A DNA stretch of 64,000 bases from Brachycybe producta (taxonomy: Eukaryota; Arthropoda; Diplopoda; Playtdesmida; Andrognathidae). The DNA lies in contig JAUPFP010000024.1 in assembly GCA_036925085.1 (NCBI GenBank), forward strand, positions 1,956,001 through 2,020,000. The letters are read 5' to 3'. The notes below the pieces were generated by a model. The model did not search any database. It was not told where the DNA came from and saw nothing but the letters and a program-made list of their open reading frames with translations. Below are positions 12,044 through 46,069 of this stretch, piece after piece. How positions within the stretch are numbered: the stretch's first letter is position 1; the number at the start of each line of letters is the position of its first letter. Made by a program: the position numbers and the translations under genes.

Positions 12044-12181
12044 GGTTCAGACTGGGAGGTTAATGTAGGTAAAGGTAAGGTCTCTCTCTAATGCGCACGT
12101 GCGGAATTCTGGCTTGGTTGGTGCATTTGAACACAACACATGTACCTTACCTTAACCTACATTAACCTTTTGACCTGAACC
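12044..12181. mobile_element. Small MITE, TTAATGTAGG family, best copy
   Basis: Inverted ends run GGTTCAG...GGTTAATGTAGG on the left and CCTACATTAACC...CTGAACC on the right. Inner arms TTAATGTAGGTAAAGGTAAG and CTTACCTTAACCTACATTAA differ at one position. The centre includes GCGCACGTGCGG. Related copies are at 1062-1175 and 15815-15945. Confidence 0.75.
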
Positions 12182-13708
12182 ATTCCTTAATCTATTATGT
12201 AGTTATATACTTATATAACATTGCAATTCATTGATTTTTTGAAAATTATTTATTAACAATGAATTGCATAACATCTAAAACTAAAATCACATTTTTTTTC
12301 CTCTATATTTATAAGTTGAATTTGAGTGTAAAGTAAATAGTGATTGACTACGACGTTTTGTGTTTTTACGTTTTATGTGAACAGTAAACAATATCACATG
12401 TAATTTACCTTGAAAAGCTGCACAATTAATTGTCATAGTGACAAAGTGTATTTTCAAGAAACTGTCTTGGACATTACTTTTTTTTGTCTTGTTCTTCTTT
12501 TCTTTAGTTTGAAGAAAATTTCTCGTTACATTTTACTTGAAACTTATATAGTTACTATAAACTTGTTATATGATTTACATAATTATTACAGTAGATGCAA
12601 TAACGTTGGTTGCAATAGTGGCTATGATGGCCGCGGTTTTTCCACAATATTCAACACAAAGTTTGGAAGAACACAAGGAATAAAAAAAAACTAACACATG
12701 TGTTCACTTTTATTATATACATATACATAATACAAAAAGTTTCACCTTATGAACACATGTGTGCACACACACACATATGGTTGGGTTGGGTTCTCTTTAT
12801 GTTCACTTGATGACGTCAACACGAACAACCTCATGATGTATTTCAGAATAATAGTTTTTATCATCATCATTGTGTATATTATTCAGTTTTCTCTTAGGGA
12901 CACCTTTCCGAAAACACGATTTAAATATGCAAGGGGGATCATATATGTTTTAATTGTTATATAATTTGATGCCACATAGTGATAATTAAGTACTGTATTG
13001 TCAAGATCTTGCATAGGAGAGTTACCAAGTGACAGTTACCAATCAGTTTTGAGTTCAATATGATGCTGCTACGTTTAGTGTCACACGTGCAATAATTAGT
13101 TTAATCAAAAAAATGAAAATGCACCAAATGCAATGCAAATATTGCTCAAGTTTTGGAACTTTGCCTAAAGTTTTACTTACAAAAACGTTTTGTACGGAAT
13201 ATGATTCTACAAAACGTTTTTTTTAAACAAATAGTTTTTATTCTGCACTTCTGAAAAGTCACAAAAAGTAAAAAATTCATCAAGATTTTTTTAATTCGAA
13301 AAATGGAAGGAAAATGAGTTCATATATGGATTTCATTTTTGTTAAAAAAAAATGGCCAAAAATTCGAAAACATAATTTTAAATGCGCAAAAAAGTTGTGA
13401 AAAGACTGTATTTGCATATACAATCCATAATTTCTGAAAACAATTTACATATTTTGAATTTTTACTTGCATAAAGGTTTTAACCTTTAGTTATAAATTAG
13501 CCATTTAGATGTTGATTGAAGCATAATTTGTGTTAAATGACGTTTAATTTAAACATAGGCTTGGAACATTTCTAATTAATGCACGCATTTTTTTTTCTGT
13601 TGCCACAAATTTGCTATGATCTTAGGTGACATCTATTAGTTTATTTAGCCAAGGTATTAATTATTTTTAGTATCAAAAGTATTTTAATCTAACATTAACG
13701 GAAGTTAG

Positions 13709-13853
13709 CATTTGCACTTCAAATTGAAACCCACTTACGCTCGTAGCAGGGTTCCAACGTAGAAAAACATTTCTTTTAATGAGTGATCTTGCACCTGGTT
13801 TTTCTGTCTAGGAATATCCTACTCAAGAGAGGGTTCAATTTGAAGTTCAAAGG
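13709..13853. repeat. Inverted repeat with about 20-bp arms
   Basis: TTGCACTTCAAATTGAAACC near 13710 is mirrored by GGGTTCAATTTGAAGTTCAA near 13835. A GC-richer core (CTTACGCTCGTAGC) lies inside. It is probably another short non-autonomous element. I found no clear target duplication. Confidence 0.4.
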
Positions 13854-14933
13854 TCTAGTTTCCTTCTTGAATTTGTGTCTAATACTAACTTGTTAATGTC
13901 TTTAATGGTCTTTGCTTTTAGTAGTTTTGCAAATAAAAAAAATCCTTTTTATGTTAATTTAAGTCTTAGTTTTTGCTAATTAATTTTTAGCTATGTTTTT
14001 AATGTTTAATTATTAATTTTAAGCATTAAACATGCATAAGTGAATTGTTAATTAGTCTCTTTTGAAAAGATGATTTTTTTTTATAAAGTCTTTGAGTGTG
14101 CTCCATAGGTGGCATACTTGGCCCGGGCTACACGGGCAAATGCGTGTGGGTGGGTGTATTTCTTATATTGAAAAAGGTCACCGTTCTATTTTTGGCATCT
14201 TGCTTTAATTCTCTGAGACGACAAATGGCGACAATCGATTTGCCCAAAATAAAGGAAACAAAATTGTACACCTAATATCAAAAAATTGAGGTTCAGATCT
14301 GAATATAACAGGCTTAAGGGCGTTATTGGCAATCTGGTGTGTTGCGCAGATGCAATGATGCACACTGGGAATAATTTCCACCGCAAAACGGCTTCAACTT
14401 GGCTTACCACACACACAAAACACAAAATGTTACAAGCTGTTACTACATTTATATAACTAAACTACACCTTTTATTGGTAGAATAACCTTGTCACTATTAT
14501 ATAACCTATTTACATATTTTTTTTCTCAGGAAGGTGTTTAGTTTTTCTAATACATGTATTACATAGATCAATTTCAATTTTTTTTCTCCCTCCAGTTAAT
14601 TGATATTTTTATATATATTTTTTTTCAATTTGATTGCTGCCATGTTTTATGAAGTAGAAAAAACAGGTAGAAAGCTTCATTCTAGCAACAGTTCAAAAGA
14701 TGTATTTTAAGCTAGAAGAGAGAAAGAGAGAGGTAAAGAAAATTGCATACGTTTTATGACAGTTTGAATTTTTTTTTTTGGTAAAAAAATATTTTAAAAT
14801 TGGGTTTGAAACGAGCCACAAAAAGTTTATTATTAAAATACATCATTATTATAAAAATGACATACACACTTTTATATTATGTTTCTCTTCTACTCACATT
14901 CAAATTCTATTCGAGGTTATTTTTTAAGGTGGC

Positions 14934-15282
14934 TTTTAATTGTAAACGACCCTCTTAATTCCGGTTATTCTCTTATCTTCCAGGAGCAAAATTAAGAAAA
15001 ACTTGAAGTGGTTTTAGAAACTAAAATGGGTAGCTCAATCACATAAAGGTATTTTCATGTTGATATCTTTTAAACTAAATTTATGTCAATTTAAAAATAA
15101 CCTATCTATAAGCAGACGATATTTTTTAAATTTTGTTTATAAAAACTTTATTTTGAAAGATAATCTAAAAGAAAATACTACCAAGTGATTCAGCTACCGT
15201 TCTAGTTTCTAACACACAATCACTTTCTTTTAAGTATTGCTCCTGAAGAGTTCGAAAATCAGCTCTTCATAATACATCTTAA
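14934..15282. mobile_element. Palindromic TTAA-type MITE, copy D
   Basis: It begins TTAAGGTGGC. Arm motifs TTTTAGAAACTAAAATGGG and CTACCGTTCTAGTTTCTAAC mirror each other. It ends near CATCTTAA, so TTAA flanks both sides. Confidence 0.7.
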
Positions 15283-15814
15283 AAGTTGATGGTAAAAGTA
15301 ATTTCGACACCATTTTAAAAAATGAAAGACATAAATTATATACAAGGATTTACGACTTAACAATGAAGTTAACCAGTTGTAATTGAATTACTATAGTGCA
15401 AGTGATACATTGAGTTGCAAATGAGTGGAATTGATTTTCCTTGTAGCTTAGTTTTAATTTTTTTCTTCATGTAGCCTTTTTAGTTTTTGTCTCTTAAGTC
15501 TACTACTAATTACTTCCTATATACTTTTACCACATTCTTAACTTTCATGCTTTTCCTCCTCAGGATAATAAATTGAAAAATTTAAAATTATTACATTGTA
15601 GTGAGTTTGTGTGGTTGAGTTTTGTGTTTAATATAAGCTTTTTACGTAGGCGCAGTTTTATAATGTTAAAGTAAATGTGATTATGACTTTTTTTTCTTCT
15701 TCTTCTGATTAGTTAATTAAATTAAATTAGATGCTGTTTTTCCTATTAGCATCAGTACTTTTATGTTTCTATGTAATATAGTTGATGTCCTCTTTTATAT
15801 CAACATGTTGTACT

Positions 15815-15945
15815 TTAATCTAGGGTAAGTGAAGGTCGATTTTTTGTGCACATATGCAGGATGCACAGTCAACTGAAATATCATGTATTTTAGTTGAACA
15901 ACGTACATGCGCAGTAGAATGTGACCTTACCTTAATCTACATTAA
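15815..15945. mobile_element. Small MITE, TTAATGTAGG family, third copy
   Basis: The left end TTAATCTAGGGTAAGTGAAG is an imperfect mirror of the right end ACCTTACCTTAATCTACATT. It is about 131 bp, similar in size to the copy at 12044. Confidence 0.6.
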
Positions 15946-17224
15946 CATTGTGCTTAAAGAGTAGTGCACACTGTCTAAAAAATGAAACAGAATGCAGAAA
16001 TTTAATAAATGCAATAAATGCAATGCAATAAATAATACTTCTGGCATGCAGTACACATAGCCTAACATACTGTCATAAAACTGAGTAGTGATCATTAGCA
16101 ACAAAGGTTTAAAAAAATCAGTTAAAGCAGTAATAACTTTACTGCCTCTTTTTGTACCATTGGGTTACTACTACTGCTTATTGCATGAAGAATCAAACTT
16201 TGTAGTAAGAACAAACTACACAGTAGGGTATTAAAATAGAGGGTTGTAACTTATGAGATCACAGAATAGTATAAACGGGCTTTACTACTGTTACTGCTAC
16301 AAAAAATTACAAAGCTTGTGTGCTTTGCACTGCAGCAGTTTTTGGAGACAACCCATTTCGTGCTCGACCCAAACTTCACTTGTGTGCACGCGAAGCCTGG
16401 TCATCTATGGTGACTTGGGTAGATTAAAATGATTAAAAAACCTCATATGACATACCACATATGACACATCAACACAAAAGATGTGATATATTTTTTCTTT
16501 TCTTGCATATCTCAAATAGCATAGTAACAATAAACTAACTCTACAGTGTCTCGACTTCTTTTTCTTTAGAAAAACTGTTTTGTCATCATTACATGTTAGT
16601 TTTTTTTGTACAAGTATCTCCCATATATCTGATAACTTGTTAGAGTTTTCTTGAAGTTGTTTGCTCTTTTTTTTTGGTTGTTGATGTTGTTTATGGATAC
16701 GTGTTTATACGTAGAAAATACTGGATCATTGTGCTGTTTATTTAAGTGATGCCATTTAAACTCGCCAAATAACATTACAATCCTTTTAATGGACTAATTC
16801 TACCCTCAAAATGTCGAGCTTTTCATTATTTATTCTAAAAATAATGACTGTCAACCCAACTATGTATATGTAATACAAGTTGTATGAATGGTACATTTTA
16901 TTTGTACTTAAAAAAAAAAGCTAAAGTATGAACATAACAACGATGATGGAATATCTAATTGTGGTTGCGCGTACGTAGCTTAAAATTGTCGTTGCTACTG
17001 GTTTTTAAATCATATAGGACTATGATTTTTCAGCATATGGATTCATATAGTATACTATAGAAAAAGCTAGTAAAGGGATTATAAAAATTGAGTGTTGCTA
17101 TAAAAGGAACACAAACACATAACACACAATGGGTGCGTTCAGTTTCTAAGTGCACCAAAAGCTTGCTATGAATGGTGCGCCATTCATTTGAAAATGTCCT
17201 CGTGAGTCTGTTCATTTATACGAA

Positions 17225-17545
17225 CAGATTTTTGTCTAGGTTTTAATATAAATGGCGTCTCATAAATTGCAAGCGAGACGTGTTTCAGAAGCAACACCAA
17301 AGAGAAATTGAAAGTGATTTAGAAACTAGAAGGTAGTATTTTCATGCTTGATTTCTTTTAGAAGAAACTTGTTATTAAGATAAAAACTTAAAAGTGAGGT
17401 CATTTTCAAACTGTCATATAAAGCGTATTTTAAGATATCAAAAGGAAAATACTATTTTGTGATTGAGCTACCTTTCTAGTTTCTAAAACACTTTCAAGTG
17501 CTCCTAAAAAAACAGAATAACCAGAGTTTAAGACCTTAGAAAAAC
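17225..17545. mobile_element. Palindromic TTAA-type MITE, copy E
   Basis: Left-arm motif AAATTGAAAGTGATTTAGAA is mirrored by TTCTAGTTTCTAAAACACTT near 17480. The termini are worn. The copy is about 1 kb upstream of the first coding exon of the plus-strand synaptotagmin gene. Confidence 0.6.
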
Positions 17546-18505
17546 ACGCAGAAAGATTAATACAATAGACAAAATGAATGTTACATTTATATAATAGCAA
17601 AATGTTATTTATTTATTACATTTGTAATAGACATGAACCTACTTGAATGTACTCCTACTGCTCTTTATAATACATTATTTGATAATTAATTTATATGAAA
17701 TATGTATCTGTCTAATTTGATTTGCGAAGGATTAACTATCTTCGTAGATTACATACTTTTTTATGTTTATATATACATGTATATCTAATATTTTTTGTTC
17801 TGTTTTTATATTGTCTATTTTTTTTATTCGGTTTGTAGATTTTGATGAAAGAATGGATTTTGACAGTACGACGCATGCGTTATATTTTTGCAATTGGTTG
17901 CATGGGAAAAGGAGGAGAGAGATTGGATGGAATGCAAGCAAAACACACACATTTTGGGCACATTTCAATCAGGAGTTGGTTGTGAGTTGGTCGATTGCAT
18001 CTGTTGCTCCATCACCAACGTTTTTTTTTTTCTCCTATCCTTTTCTTTTCTTGAATTATAGTAAAAAGACAGTTATAAAAAAACAGCAAGCAAGCAATGC
18101 CCATCATTTTCAATGGTCCAATATCCTTTCAACTGAAAGAAGAAGCCGTTTAAAGCTCTTCTTCTTCTTTTCTGGTTGTTTTTTTTATGTTGCCGTCCAC
18201 CACCACCACCGCCACCAAGAAAATCTTTTAACAACAACATCGATCCGCAACGTCAGTCACAAAGTAAACAGTTATTTTTTTTTTTAAAAATGACAATGAC
18301 AGAAAATTTGAACACATTTCTTCAGATTCAGTTGATTTAATATTTGGTTTTTTTGTGTGTTTTTCTTTTTTTTTATTGGATTTCATAGATTTTGGCTTTT
18401 TATATATACTATATATATATTGTATATATATATAAAAATCTTGGACCTAAAAGTGGATTTCAAGACAACTTTAAAAATAAAAAGTAGAGGAAAAAGGGTT
18501 TCAGA

Positions 18506-40609
<22,104 letters not shown>

Positions 40610-42195
40610 TGGGTACACTGATATATGCACTCAACCTCGAAATGGTATAAAAGTAATTAATGTGCCAGCAAATAACACGAAACAAAATAAGATGGTACAA
40701 GTATTAACTCCAGTGTGTGTGTGTGTGTCATTGTGTCTTTGTTGTTTGTAATTCACAACTATTTAGTACCTTTGGTAATTAAGAATTCCTAACATAGTGG
40801 CAATGATTACTCAATTACCTAAAAAAACAAGTGAATTTTTGTTGCCATTGTTATTATTAATATTATCATTGTTAGGCTAATTATTATTAATAATAATTGT
40901 TACATTATTCTTGTAGTCTTTGGATAGAAAAGGTTTTTTTAATACATAATACAATAACATGTATTTAATTTTGGGTATTTCGAATTTTGTCTGGATGGAT
41001 ATTTGGTATTTCTGTAGAGAAATAAAACTAATAATTTTTTTCAGGATTTGGAATCTGGAAAATAAAAATTCTGAAATATATTTATAACATTACCAAAATA
41101 CAATTTGTTTTTTGATTTTACTGTGAAGGACCTAATTGTATTTAAAGCTGTTTCCATATATGTGATTACCAAATTAATCTTAGTTTGAATTTTCTATTAA
41201 TGAAAAAGTATTTGAGAATTGTTTCAGTGGTACCATTTTTTTTAAGAAGGTGATCATAATGTTTATTAACTGTTCTGTTTATAATTTGGTTGTTACGAAC
41301 AATTGTGCTACACGGTTATACATAAAAGTATTAATTAGAAAGTATGGAGCTGGTTTTCATGTTTTCTTTTATCATGTGTGCCATCAACTAACATAATTCT
41401 GATTTCGAGAAAGAGCATCCATACTTGAACTTAAACTCGAATATTTTGAACAGGGTTCCAATATGGATTATAATATAGTTGCTTTTCTATTTTGGAACTG
41501 TGCTCAATAGGGTCGAGACTTAACACTTTTGACTGCTTAACAGTTAGTTGTGTATCATAGTATTAGAGTAATTTAGGCATTGTGGGTAGCATTCTTAACG
41601 ATTGCTAAGTGAAAGGTAGTGCTAAACTCATGATATTTTCATAGGAAGTTTCATGTAAAAGTCTGAGTTTAGCTATTAGCGTTGACTTCACAGTCGTTAA
41701 GAATACAGCACTTGCTATTGTGCAAGAGCCGTGTTTCTCGTGCTTAAATTGCTCGTAGGGGGTTCAGCAAACACTTTTTTGTTTTCCATGTGTAATTTCA
41801 TGTTAGCGCCCACATATATCTATTGTGAATGGCATTAAAGACTAGATTTTTTTTTACAGAAATTGTTTTCTTTAGCTTTAAATCGAATGTCATGTCTTTA
41901 AAAATTATGACATTTCTTGTTGTAATATACGAAGCAAGGATAAATTGAGATATTTGTATAATAAAAACGAAAATAGAAGTAGTAAAGTGTGTAAATACAT
42001 ATACATTGTGTATTTGTTTTATTTTTATCTCAAATGTACCGTTATTCGTTAATTTTATTATATTCAGTTACAGTCATAGCCTGGGAAAAATAACTAAAAA
42101 ATAACTAATTATTTTTATTGCAAAAAAGTACAAGAAAAATACAAAAGTACAATATTGTTAAAATTTAAATTATCTATTTTAATTAACACATTTAG
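40610..42195. other. AT-rich spacer between convergent synaptotagmin and phosphatase genes
   Basis: It holds the probable 3' untranslated regions of both genes. AATAAA at 41021-41026 is a candidate signal for the synaptotagmin. The complement of 42114-42119 reads AATAAA, 77 bases past the phosphatase stop. A GT microsatellite lies at about 40713-40728. No other gene is visible. Confidence 0.5.
41586..41710. mobile_element. Palindromic MITE, TTCTTAATGATTGC family, copy 2
   Basis: The left end GCATTCTTAACGATTGCTAA is mirrored by AGTCGTTAAGAATAC. It shares the inner AAGTTTCATGTAAAAGT with the copy at 11836. Confidence 0.65.
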
Positions 42196-43950
42196 TCACA
42201 TGTATCGTATGCACGTGATCATATTTCGACCGAAACTGTAATGAGCCGTCGAACTCGTACGAAATTTTCCCCACGATCCAAACGGAATGATGAGTGCCGT
42301 AGAATTATCATCGGATGCATACTGTAACGCTTGATCGACGATGAAACTGGCTGCCTCTTTTGGTTCATGACATCGGTTCACGGTGTCACACACTTCTTGG
42401 TCGCTCATGACACCGCTAATGCCGTCCGTAGTTAAGATAAGAAACGCATCGCGGCCGTGTTTTATCTGTTAATAACAGACAACTTTAAACGATTAGACGA
42501 AAACGTTCCAAAAGAAACAAATTTTTGAAATTGATGTGTGACCTCTAAAGATCTCGTGTCTGGAAGAGAGATGACTCCATAACGTTTTAACTCCAGATCT
42601 CCTAGACTTCGCGTCATTGCTAAACGATTGTTAACAAGGATTTGGCCGAGACTGTTTGGTGCCACGACACCGCCGGACTTCTCGATTCGTTCCTTTGTAT
42701 CAGAAAATAAATTGCAATGTCTTTTGGTGGTTTTTTTTTTCCTTAGATATTTTATGAACAACTGATTTTCTAACTCGGATTGTTCTGTCTTTCAGAAGAG
42801 CAAAATCAAGACAAAATTGAAAGTATGTTAGAAACTAGAACGGTTGGGTTGAATAATCACTTAATCAGTAGTATTTTCATGTTGATTAGGTTAGGTCAGC
42901 GTAAAGCTTGCTAATTTTCAAACTAAAATAAAAAACCTTATTTTAAAAGTGATTGAGTTACTTTTCTAGTTTCTAAAACACTTTCAAGTTTCTCTCAATT
43001 TTGACCGTCTGAAAGACAGAATTAACGACAGAGTTCGAGAGGCGTTTACACTTTTAAAAACCCATTTGTGTGGTTTAATTATATACTGCGTTCTTTTCTA
43101 CACGCGAATTCGAAAAGACGACGATGTTTGATCTTTCAAAACGGTAGTAAAATAAATATTCTCAACGTGGTTTAATTAATTATTAATTATCGTTTAACCT
43201 TTTCAGGTTTTAAACTGGGTGTGTGGTTGGCCGTAAGAGCGATCGGTTCTCCGTTTCGACACAGTAAAGCTCTGGAATCTCCCACATGACCAACGACCAA
43301 TTGGACACTGTTCCTCAAGAGGCAAACGGTTGCTGTCGTTCCAGAACTCGCATCATCGCTGCCTAAAGCGCCAAAAAGTAAGAAAAACAAAAATCTGCGT
43401 TTGAAAATTCGTGGCCCTTTTACAAAAGTTAATAAATGCTGATCTATTATTAACTCCCTGATCCATCCAGGTTAAATGTAACATATTTAGCAAACGCATT
43501 GTTGAGTTCTAGAAAGGAAGTGTGAAGAATGTTTTCCAGATCGGTTTCTCCTCTGTTGAGCCAAAAAGAGATGTGGTCCTGCATATGGAGGCTACAATAG
43601 TCTGCACTTGCAACTCCACCGTGTCCATCGTAAACACTCAGGTACAATAAATTTGGAGCCAATTCGGACACTTTGTAACGATCTTCGTTTGTCGTTCTTC
43701 TTCCGAGGTTCGTTGCAATGCCGATATTTTCGAGCGAGATCTTTGGAATCGGTTTTCCGTGTTTGATACTCTCCTGAATGAGGAGCGGAAGTTCGATCCT
43801 GTTGTCCCACGTGCCGATCGTGTCGAAGTTCACGTGCTCCTGTCTGCGACCCTTGTTTTCTGGGTCGGATAAAGCTCTTGCGAGACAACGGGTCCAAGTC
43901 GAGAACGGTGCCAACTGAGAACGGATTGACTTCAACACTGTAAGTCTCAT
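42196..43950 (-). CDS. PPM1K: Mitochondrial PP2C-family phosphatase PPM1K-like (4 exons, 359 aa)
   Basis: Read on the - strand, exons are 43950-43455, 43362-43199, 42692-42543 and 42465-42196, all GT-AG, with phases 1, 0, 0. The first 30 residues are rich in Arg, Ser and Leu without acidic residues, fitting a mitochondrial presequence. PP2C motifs occur in order: NEDRY (88-92), YDGHGG (metal Asp108), [32 protein letters not shown] (metal Asp284) and [11 protein letters not shown] (metal Asp323). The segments [18 protein letters not shown]...[10 protein letters not shown] and [10 protein letters not shown] closely follow vertebrate PPM1K, and the length is near its 372 residues. In animals PPM1K is a Mn/Mg-dependent matrix phosphatase. 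It dephosphorylates and activates the E1-alpha subunit of the branched-chain ketoacid dehydrogenase, so a role in branched-chain amino-acid breakdown is inferred. One exon 3 donor is GTCACA, weaker than consensus. Confidence 0.93.
42735..43075. mobile_element. Palindromic TTAA-type MITE, copy M, in a PPM1K intron
   Basis: CTGTCTTTCAGAAGAGCAAA and TTAGAAACTAGAACGG on one arm mirror TTTTCTAGTTTCTAAAACAC and CTGAAAGACAGAATTAACG on the other. It makes up most of the 506-base intron between exons 2 and 3 of the phosphatase gene. Confidence 0.7.
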
Positions 43951-44513
43951 TGTTTATAATTCAATATTTATTCGTAAATTCGACGTCTCTTTTTATTATT
44001 TTAATCATAAAGAAACCTATAAAGAGAGAGAGAAATAGAAAGTAAAATTTTTTCAGGTGTCGAACAGCTTTTAGAAATCGGGGAGAACTTCAGTTGGCTC
44101 CACCCTTGTTATGACGAACGCAACTTCTAATTGGTTGGTTATGTAGTCTGACGTCACATGCTCCGCCTTCTAGACATATCGAAATCTCCATTGGCTTCCA
44201 TGTTAAAAGTTTAGTTTTAACAGCAACGTTCAGAACAAAATATCGAAAACAACAAAACAATGTGAAATATTAAAAAAGTAATGCAAGGATGTGAAACTAC
44301 GTACTTTTGTCTTTATTTTTTCAAAAATTGACAAAAATTGGGCAAGTAATTTGCGAGAAAACAGCAAAGAAACTTACCAGTGCAGCGATTTTTCCATAGA
44401 GTTGTATGTTAAGGTTTCGTCTGCTAACTTCTTAGAGGGCCATCTTTTAGCCTACCGCCACTAGAGGCGCTTATTGGACATTTGCGCTCATTTGTTAATG
44501 TATTATGTATAGA

Positions 44514-44734
44514 CTAGCGTTAGCCCAGTAGTATTAGCAGAGCGCATGCGTATTGCCATTTTATTGTTTTATATAGGAGAGTGATTGCAGATTTGCGTTA
44601 GCAGCGCCATCTATTGATCACCAATGGAAACTGCCGATGAGACGTTCACTATAGGAAACCTACATAAAATCCTATGTAAAACGATAAGATGGCAATACGC
44701 ATGCGCTCTGCTAATACTAATGGGCTAACGCTAG
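44514..44734. mobile_element. Inverted-repeat element with 46-bp arms upstream of PPM1K
   Basis: The left arm starts CTAGCGTTAGCCCAGTAGTA and continues AGAGCGCATGCGTATTGCCA. The right arm is its reverse complement with one mismatch. The element is 221 bp and non-coding. It lies about 560 bases upstream of the phosphatase ATG, in or near the promoter region. Confidence 0.8.
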
Positions 44735-44759
44735 TAGGAAAATTGTGATCTTGTCACAT

Positions 44760-45930
44760 TGTGGAGATGACGAAATGATGAAGATGAGGGGAACTCACGT
44801 TGGAAGAGACCGGGAACCAACTTGTAAACATTATCCTGAAGCGTTTGATCGATGTGTGATTCAGTGTGAAAGATGATAACGGAAGTAGTAGTTATTTTGG
44901 TAAGTATTGAGACTTTTCTTATCGTTTTTATTTGACTTTGTAACTTCTAAATTGCGTTTAAAAAGGTCTAAAATGAAGTGTAACCACCTGATATTGAGTA
45001 GAAGGTTTGTTTTATGCACTTTAAACATCGCAAATTGAAGAAAATTTGCTCGTTTCCAGATATTTTACGATGCAAACTGAAAGAGAAATTAGAAGACGTA
45101 TTTGTTGAAAACATACATAGTGCATAACATGGAGTTGAGGTGCCTCTCGCGAAGTTATGCACCCAAGTCGTTCTTTGAAATGTTTTCGTAAGTTGATGTG
45201 TTTATGGGTGACGAACCGCACACAGACGACAGATACTTTAGTCGGTGATAAGGAACAGTATATTATGGCTTCTTACAGGGACAACATGTTCACCCAATTC
45301 GTAAATTCAAATAAACAAATGTTTTAATTCTGATGTTTATATTTCTGCGTAGGTTTCGTCACGGATTCAAGCGGTTTTTTAATCGTTGTCCATTTGTGAA
45401 TACGAATGATGTAAAATCTGGTGACATATGGGAGCCAACAATCATACTAATGATAGATATAGTTTCTCACATTCTCCCGAAATGGCTTCGAGGGTTGAAA
45501 GGGACATCTTTGCACACTTTGACTGATGTTGTGTGTGTGACGGAGGACAATTGAACGGCTCTTGTCATTTCGCCGGTCCCGTGAACCTTTTTAGAAAACG
45601 TCGAGAATGCAAACCGATTGCAATGTGATCAGAAAAGAGTACATTCTCGTTTTTACTTTATAGCTATTGACTCTTATTTCTGTAAATTTTGTCTTTCTTA
45701 TGGCTGAAAATAAAAAAAATGAAAATATATTTAACTTATTAAAGTTTTACGTGAAGTCTTTAAGTTTTTTCTCTATTTTATTCATTTATTTTTCTTTCAG
45801 GTTCTTGACAATCAGTTGAGCACACGAGGACTACAGAGATTCACACTAGGCTTTCCTTTTTTTTCATAAAATTATTATTTGAAACGTAGAGCCATATGAT
45901 AATAAAATTGTATACGTAGGGCCTGTCTAC
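44760..45930 (+). other. Possible unannotated transcript with splice-like signals; no credible protein
   Basis: A strong donor-like GTAAGTATTGAG lies at 44900. Acceptor-like sites are TTCTGCGTAG (before 45352) and TTTCTTTCAG (before 45801), and AATAAA is at 45901. Frames carry stops: one reads EPTCKHYPEAFDRCVIQCER then stops, and another is a 73-codon frame ending at 45554. No phase-consistent joining gives a protein. The region could be a long non-coding transcript, a 5' part of a gene beyond view, or chance. Confidence 0.25.
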
Positions 45931-46069
45931 ACCTTCACAGGTGCATTCATGCCCCAGGATGTGACTTGATACTTTGGGGCTTCAGAAGAATGAAAACGGC
46001 AGAAATGCGGCACTCGGGGTAAGAGGCTATGGTAACACAATGAAGGTAAAATATAGGGTGTTACAAAAC

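Larger units (their letters stand above)
11613..18505. other. Intergenic region between the two divergent synaptotagmin genes
   Basis: I see no convincing coding exon in these 6.9 kb. They should contain both promoters and the untranslated first exon(s) of the minus-strand gene. Five small inverted-repeat elements are annotated separately. A 174-codon open frame at 17763-18287 has phenylalanine-rich, low-complexity content and is judged random. Confidence 0.5.

Noticed and set aside
17763-18287. 174-codon + strand open frame upstream of the synaptotagmin first exon
   Set aside because: It is rich in Phe runs from T-tracts and His runs from a CAC repeat, with no domain and no splice context. 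Chance in AT-rich DNA, or part of a 5' leader.
44820-44880. Cys-rich peptide CKHYPEAFDRCVIQC resembling a TNF-receptor-type motif
   Set aside because: The spacing ends C-x3-C rather than C-x2-C. The frame stops two codons later and no upstream signal peptide or downstream membrane exon joins in phase.
45333-45554. 73-codon frame with basic FKRFFNRC sequence
   Set aside because: It could be an exon after the TTCTGCGTAG site, but no upstream exon gives a compatible phase and no domain is visible. Kept only as part of a possible non-coding transcript.
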